6,374 nucleotides of DNA, taken from positions 1-6,374 of the forward strand of contig JAHZHS010000090.1 of NCBI GenBank assembly GCA_019420135.1, written 5' to 3'. The DNA comes from Oscillospiraceae bacterium (GTDB lineage: Bacteria > Bacillota > Clostridia > Oscillospirales > Ruminococcaceae). Below, piece by piece: positions 4,849 to 6,374 of this stretch (positions are counted from its first letter, which is position 1; every line of letters starts with the position of its first letter). The translations under genes and the position numbers were made by a program. A model generated the notes under the pieces. The model was given only the letters and a program-made list of their open reading frames with translations, made no database searches and was not told the origin of the DNA.

Positions 4849-6249
4849 ATGCCCGAATATTTTGAGACGCGGGAACGCGCCCTGCTGGGGCCGCGCTACG
4901 ACGAACTCTACCGCCCCCTCACCGAGACGGCCGCCCGGGGCGTCACGGTGAACGGCCTGCGCTGTGCCCCGGAGGCCTTTGCGGCGGGGGTGGGTATTGC
5001 CCTGCAGCCGTCGCCTTTCTGCAAACAGGCCTTCCTGGCACCGGCAGAGTTTCGCCCGGGGCGCCATCCCTGGCACCATGCAGGGGTGTTCTATGCCCAG
5101 GAACCCAGTGCTGCCTCCGCGGCGCCGCTGCTGGGAGTGGAGCCGGGTATGAAGGTCTGCGACCTCTGCGCAGCCCCCGGCGGAAAGAGCAGCCAGCTGG
5201 CGGCAGCCCTGCAGGGAAAAGGCCTGCTGCTGGCCAACGAGTATGTGGCTGCCCGGGCGGAGATCCTGCGGCAGAATCTGGAACGGATGGGCGTGGCCAA
5301 TGCCATCGTCACCAATGAGACCCCGGCCCGCCTGGCCGAAACTTTGCCGGGGTATTTTGACCGGGTACTGGTGGACGCTCCCTGCTCAGGGGAGGGCATG
5401 TTCCGCAAGGAACCTGCCGCCCTGGCCCAGCACAGTGAGGCCCTGGTGCGTCAGTGCGCGGCCCTGGCATCGGGCATCCTCGACGCGGCGGCGGGGCTGC
5501 TGGCACCGGGAGGCGTGCTGGTCTTTTCCACCTGCACCTTTTCCCCGGAGGAGGACGAGGCCCAGGTGGCGGCCTTCCTGACCCGGCACCCTGAGTTTGT
5601 CCAGCAGGACTTGTCGGGAGTGGGCTTCGGCCGTCCCGGGGAGGCAAACCGCGCCCCGGAGACGCCGGGCTTTTCGGCGGAGTTCTGCCGTCGTATCTGG
5701 CCCGCAGATGGCGGTGAGGGACACTTCATCGCCCGTCTGCAGAAACGCCCCGACGCCCTGCGGACTGAACTGCCCCGGGCAGAACGCCCAGCCAAAAAGG
5801 GCAAAGGCCGGGAAAACAAGGGCAGGGGAGGGGGCACCGCCCCCGCCGAAGCATGGCGCGGCTTTGCGGCGGAATATTTTCCTGCCCTGGCCGGGCGCAC
5901 GGTGGAGATTCCTGGCGAGCTGGTGGTTTTGCCTCCGGATGACATGCCGAATCTGGGCCATCTGCATGTCCTGCGGGCGGGACTGGTGGCAGGCCGGGTG
6001 CAAAAAGGCCGTTTTGTTCCTCCCCATGCGCTGTTCATGGCTCTGGGGGCTCGGTGCACCAACCGGGAAGACCTCACCCTGTCCGACCCACGGACGCTGG
6101 CCTGGCTGCGGGGGGAGGAGATCGACGCCGCCACCGCCCAAAATGGGTGGTGTACTGTCTGCGTGGATGGTTTTCCGCTGGGATGTGGAAAGGTCAGCGG
6201 AGGACGAATCAAAAATCACTATCCGAAAGCCCTCCGGCTGTTGGGATAA
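4849..6249 (+). CDS. RsmF-like rRNA (cytosine-C5) methyltransferase
   Basis: This is a RsmB/NOP2/Sun-family SAM-dependent enzyme that methylates cytosine C5 in rRNA, probably 16S rRNA as RsmF does; the target base cannot be read from sequence. The 466-residue protein has a short RsmF-type N-terminal domain, then the Rossmann catalytic domain. Motif I, CDLCAAPGGKSSQLA, is at 104-118. Motif IV, DAPCSGEGMFRK, is at 176-187 with Cys179. Motif VI, STCTFSPEED, is at 227-236 with Cys229. The Cys of motif VI forms the covalent adduct and that of motif IV assists release, so both catalytic Cys are present. A Lys/Gly/Arg-rich linker (about 311-330) leads to the C-terminal RNA-binding PUA-like region, ending in DGFPLGCGKVSGGRIKNHYPKALR (about 440-463, read in two parts), typical of RsmF homologues. 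AAGGAG (4833-4838) is 10 nt before the ATG. The gene appears monocistronic, with its own promoter and another strong promoter after its stop. Confidence 0.92.
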   Translation: MPEYFETRERALLGPRYDELYRPLTETAARGVTVNGLRCAPEAFAAGVGIALQPSPFCKQAFLAPAEFRPGRHPWHHAGVFYAQEPSAASAAPLLGVEPGMKVCDLCAAPGGKSSQLAAALQGKGLLLANEYVAARAEILRQNLERMGVANAIVTNETPARLAETLPGYFDRVLVDAPCSGEGMFRKEPAALAQHSEALVRQCAALASGILDAAAGLLAPGGVLVFSTCTFSPEEDEAQVAAFLTRHPEFVQQDLSGVGFGRPGEANRAPETPGFSAEFCRRIWPADGGEGHFIARLQKRPDALRTELPRAERPAKKGKGRENKGRGGGTAPAEAWRGFAAEYFPALAGRTVEIPGELVVLPPDDMPNLGHLHVLRAGLVAGRVQKGRFVPPHALFMALGARCTNREDLTLSDPRTLAWLRGEEIDAATAQNGWCTVCVDGFPLGCGKVSGGRIKNHYPKALRLLG

Positions 6250-6251
6250 TA

Positions 6252-6290
6252 CCGTCTGACTTCTGTACACCTTGCACCGGATACAGACGG
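6252..6290. repeat. Inverted repeat overlapping the promoter at the right edge
   Basis: CCGTCTG (6252-6258) and CAGACGG (6284-6290) are perfect 7-bp arms 25 nt apart. A second, nested pair, TCTGTA (6262-6267) with TACAGA (6282-6287), uses part of the same right arm. The repeat begins 2 nt after the methyltransferase stop codon, encloses the -35 element (6272-6277) and ends 5 nt before the -10. No T-run follows (GCGGTATATAATGG), so a normal terminator is unlikely. An operator for a dimeric regulator, or a weak hairpin at the end of the upstream mRNA, are both possible. Confidence 0.45.
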
Positions 6291-6301
6291 CGGTATATAA
6301 T
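6272..6301 (+). promoter_or_regulatory. Strong promoter of the gene at the right edge
   Basis: TTGCAC (6272-6277), 18 nt and a perfect TATAAT (6296-6301) make a strong sigma-A-type promoter. Transcription should start near 6308, leaving a leader of about 27 nt before the ATG at 6335. The inverted repeat at 6252-6290 covers its -35 and most of its spacer. Confidence 0.72.
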
Positions 6302-6334
6302 GGAGAAAAATCGTACACAAAGGATTTTCTTTTC

Positions 6335-6374
6335 ATGAATGTTGGATCATTGTCCTGCGGCCTGCCTCCTGCCG
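6335..6374 (+). CDS. Start of an unidentified gene, cut by the window end
   Basis: Only 13 codons are present, reading MNVGSLSCGLPPA, and the frame is open to the edge. The start is supported by AAAGGA (6319-6324) 10 nt upstream and by the strong promoter at 6272-6301. Too little is visible to assign a function or even to be certain that the frame continues. Confidence 0.5.
   Translation, partial: MNVGSLSCGLPPA

Noticed and set aside
4401..4865. Plus-strand open frames across the 4350-4848 gap
   Set aside because: They run through the terminator, antisense to the small gene and over the promoter, with no ribosome binding site and no domain.
5386..6336. Minus-strand open frame of 316 codons opposite the methyltransferase gene
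   Set aside because: It is a shadow of a GC-rich gene with intact catalytic motifs on the plus strand, and nothing recognisable is in the translation.
1..6374. A defence, mobile or biosynthetic system
   Set aside because: Every long gene is a conserved housekeeping gene. No transposase, integrase, recombinase, toxin-antitoxin signature, tRNA or repeat array is visible.

Overview
This window looks like a housekeeping stretch of a high-GC Bacillota (Clostridia) chromosome. The gene content (mini-RNase III, full-length Obg with a C-terminal OCT domain, a Gram-positive-type RsmF-like methyltransferase), the strong purine-rich ribosome binding sites and the sigma-A-like promoters suggest the Oscillospiraceae/Ruminococcaceae (Faecalibacterium, Gemmiger or Subdoligranulum type). 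The genus is inferred from familiarity with such proteins and was not searched.

Layout, left to right. Positions 1-353 hold no gene that I can support. They contain a promoter reading right at 154-182, a possible promoter reading left off the window, and a GC-rich leader of about 165 nt that can fold in two incompatible ways. glmM (354-1760) follows. Eighteen bases after its stop begins a very good promoter, then a short structured leader, then rplU (L21, 1896-2207) and rpmA (L27, 2222-2473), closed by a textbook terminator at 2482-2516. After 121 nt with two hairpins and no clear promoter come obgE (2638-3918) and mrnC (3936-4349), 17 nt apart. A long bidirectional terminator (4373-4435) separates mrnC from a convergent small gene on the minus strand (4461-4640). 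That gene encodes a 59-residue protein with a near-perfect Shine-Dalgarno and no Leu, Ile, Phe, Tyr, Trp or Pro. Divergent from it, across a 208-nt gap with overlapping -10 elements on the two strands, is an RsmF-like rRNA m5C methyltransferase gene (4849-6249). The right edge carries an inverted repeat overlapping a strong promoter and the first 13 codons of a further gene (from 6335).

Functionally, most of the window concerns ribosome production: L21 and L27 of the 50S subunit, Obg (50S assembly GTPase), mini-RNase III (23S rRNA end maturation) and an rRNA cytosine methyltransferase. GlmM supplies amino sugars for the cell wall. I see no mobile element, CRISPR array, defence cassette or biosynthetic cluster. 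The most novel items are the unrecognised 59-residue disordered protein, the rplU-rpmA operon with neither a prp gene nor the cleavable L27 extension typical of Bacillota, and several structured untranslated regions.
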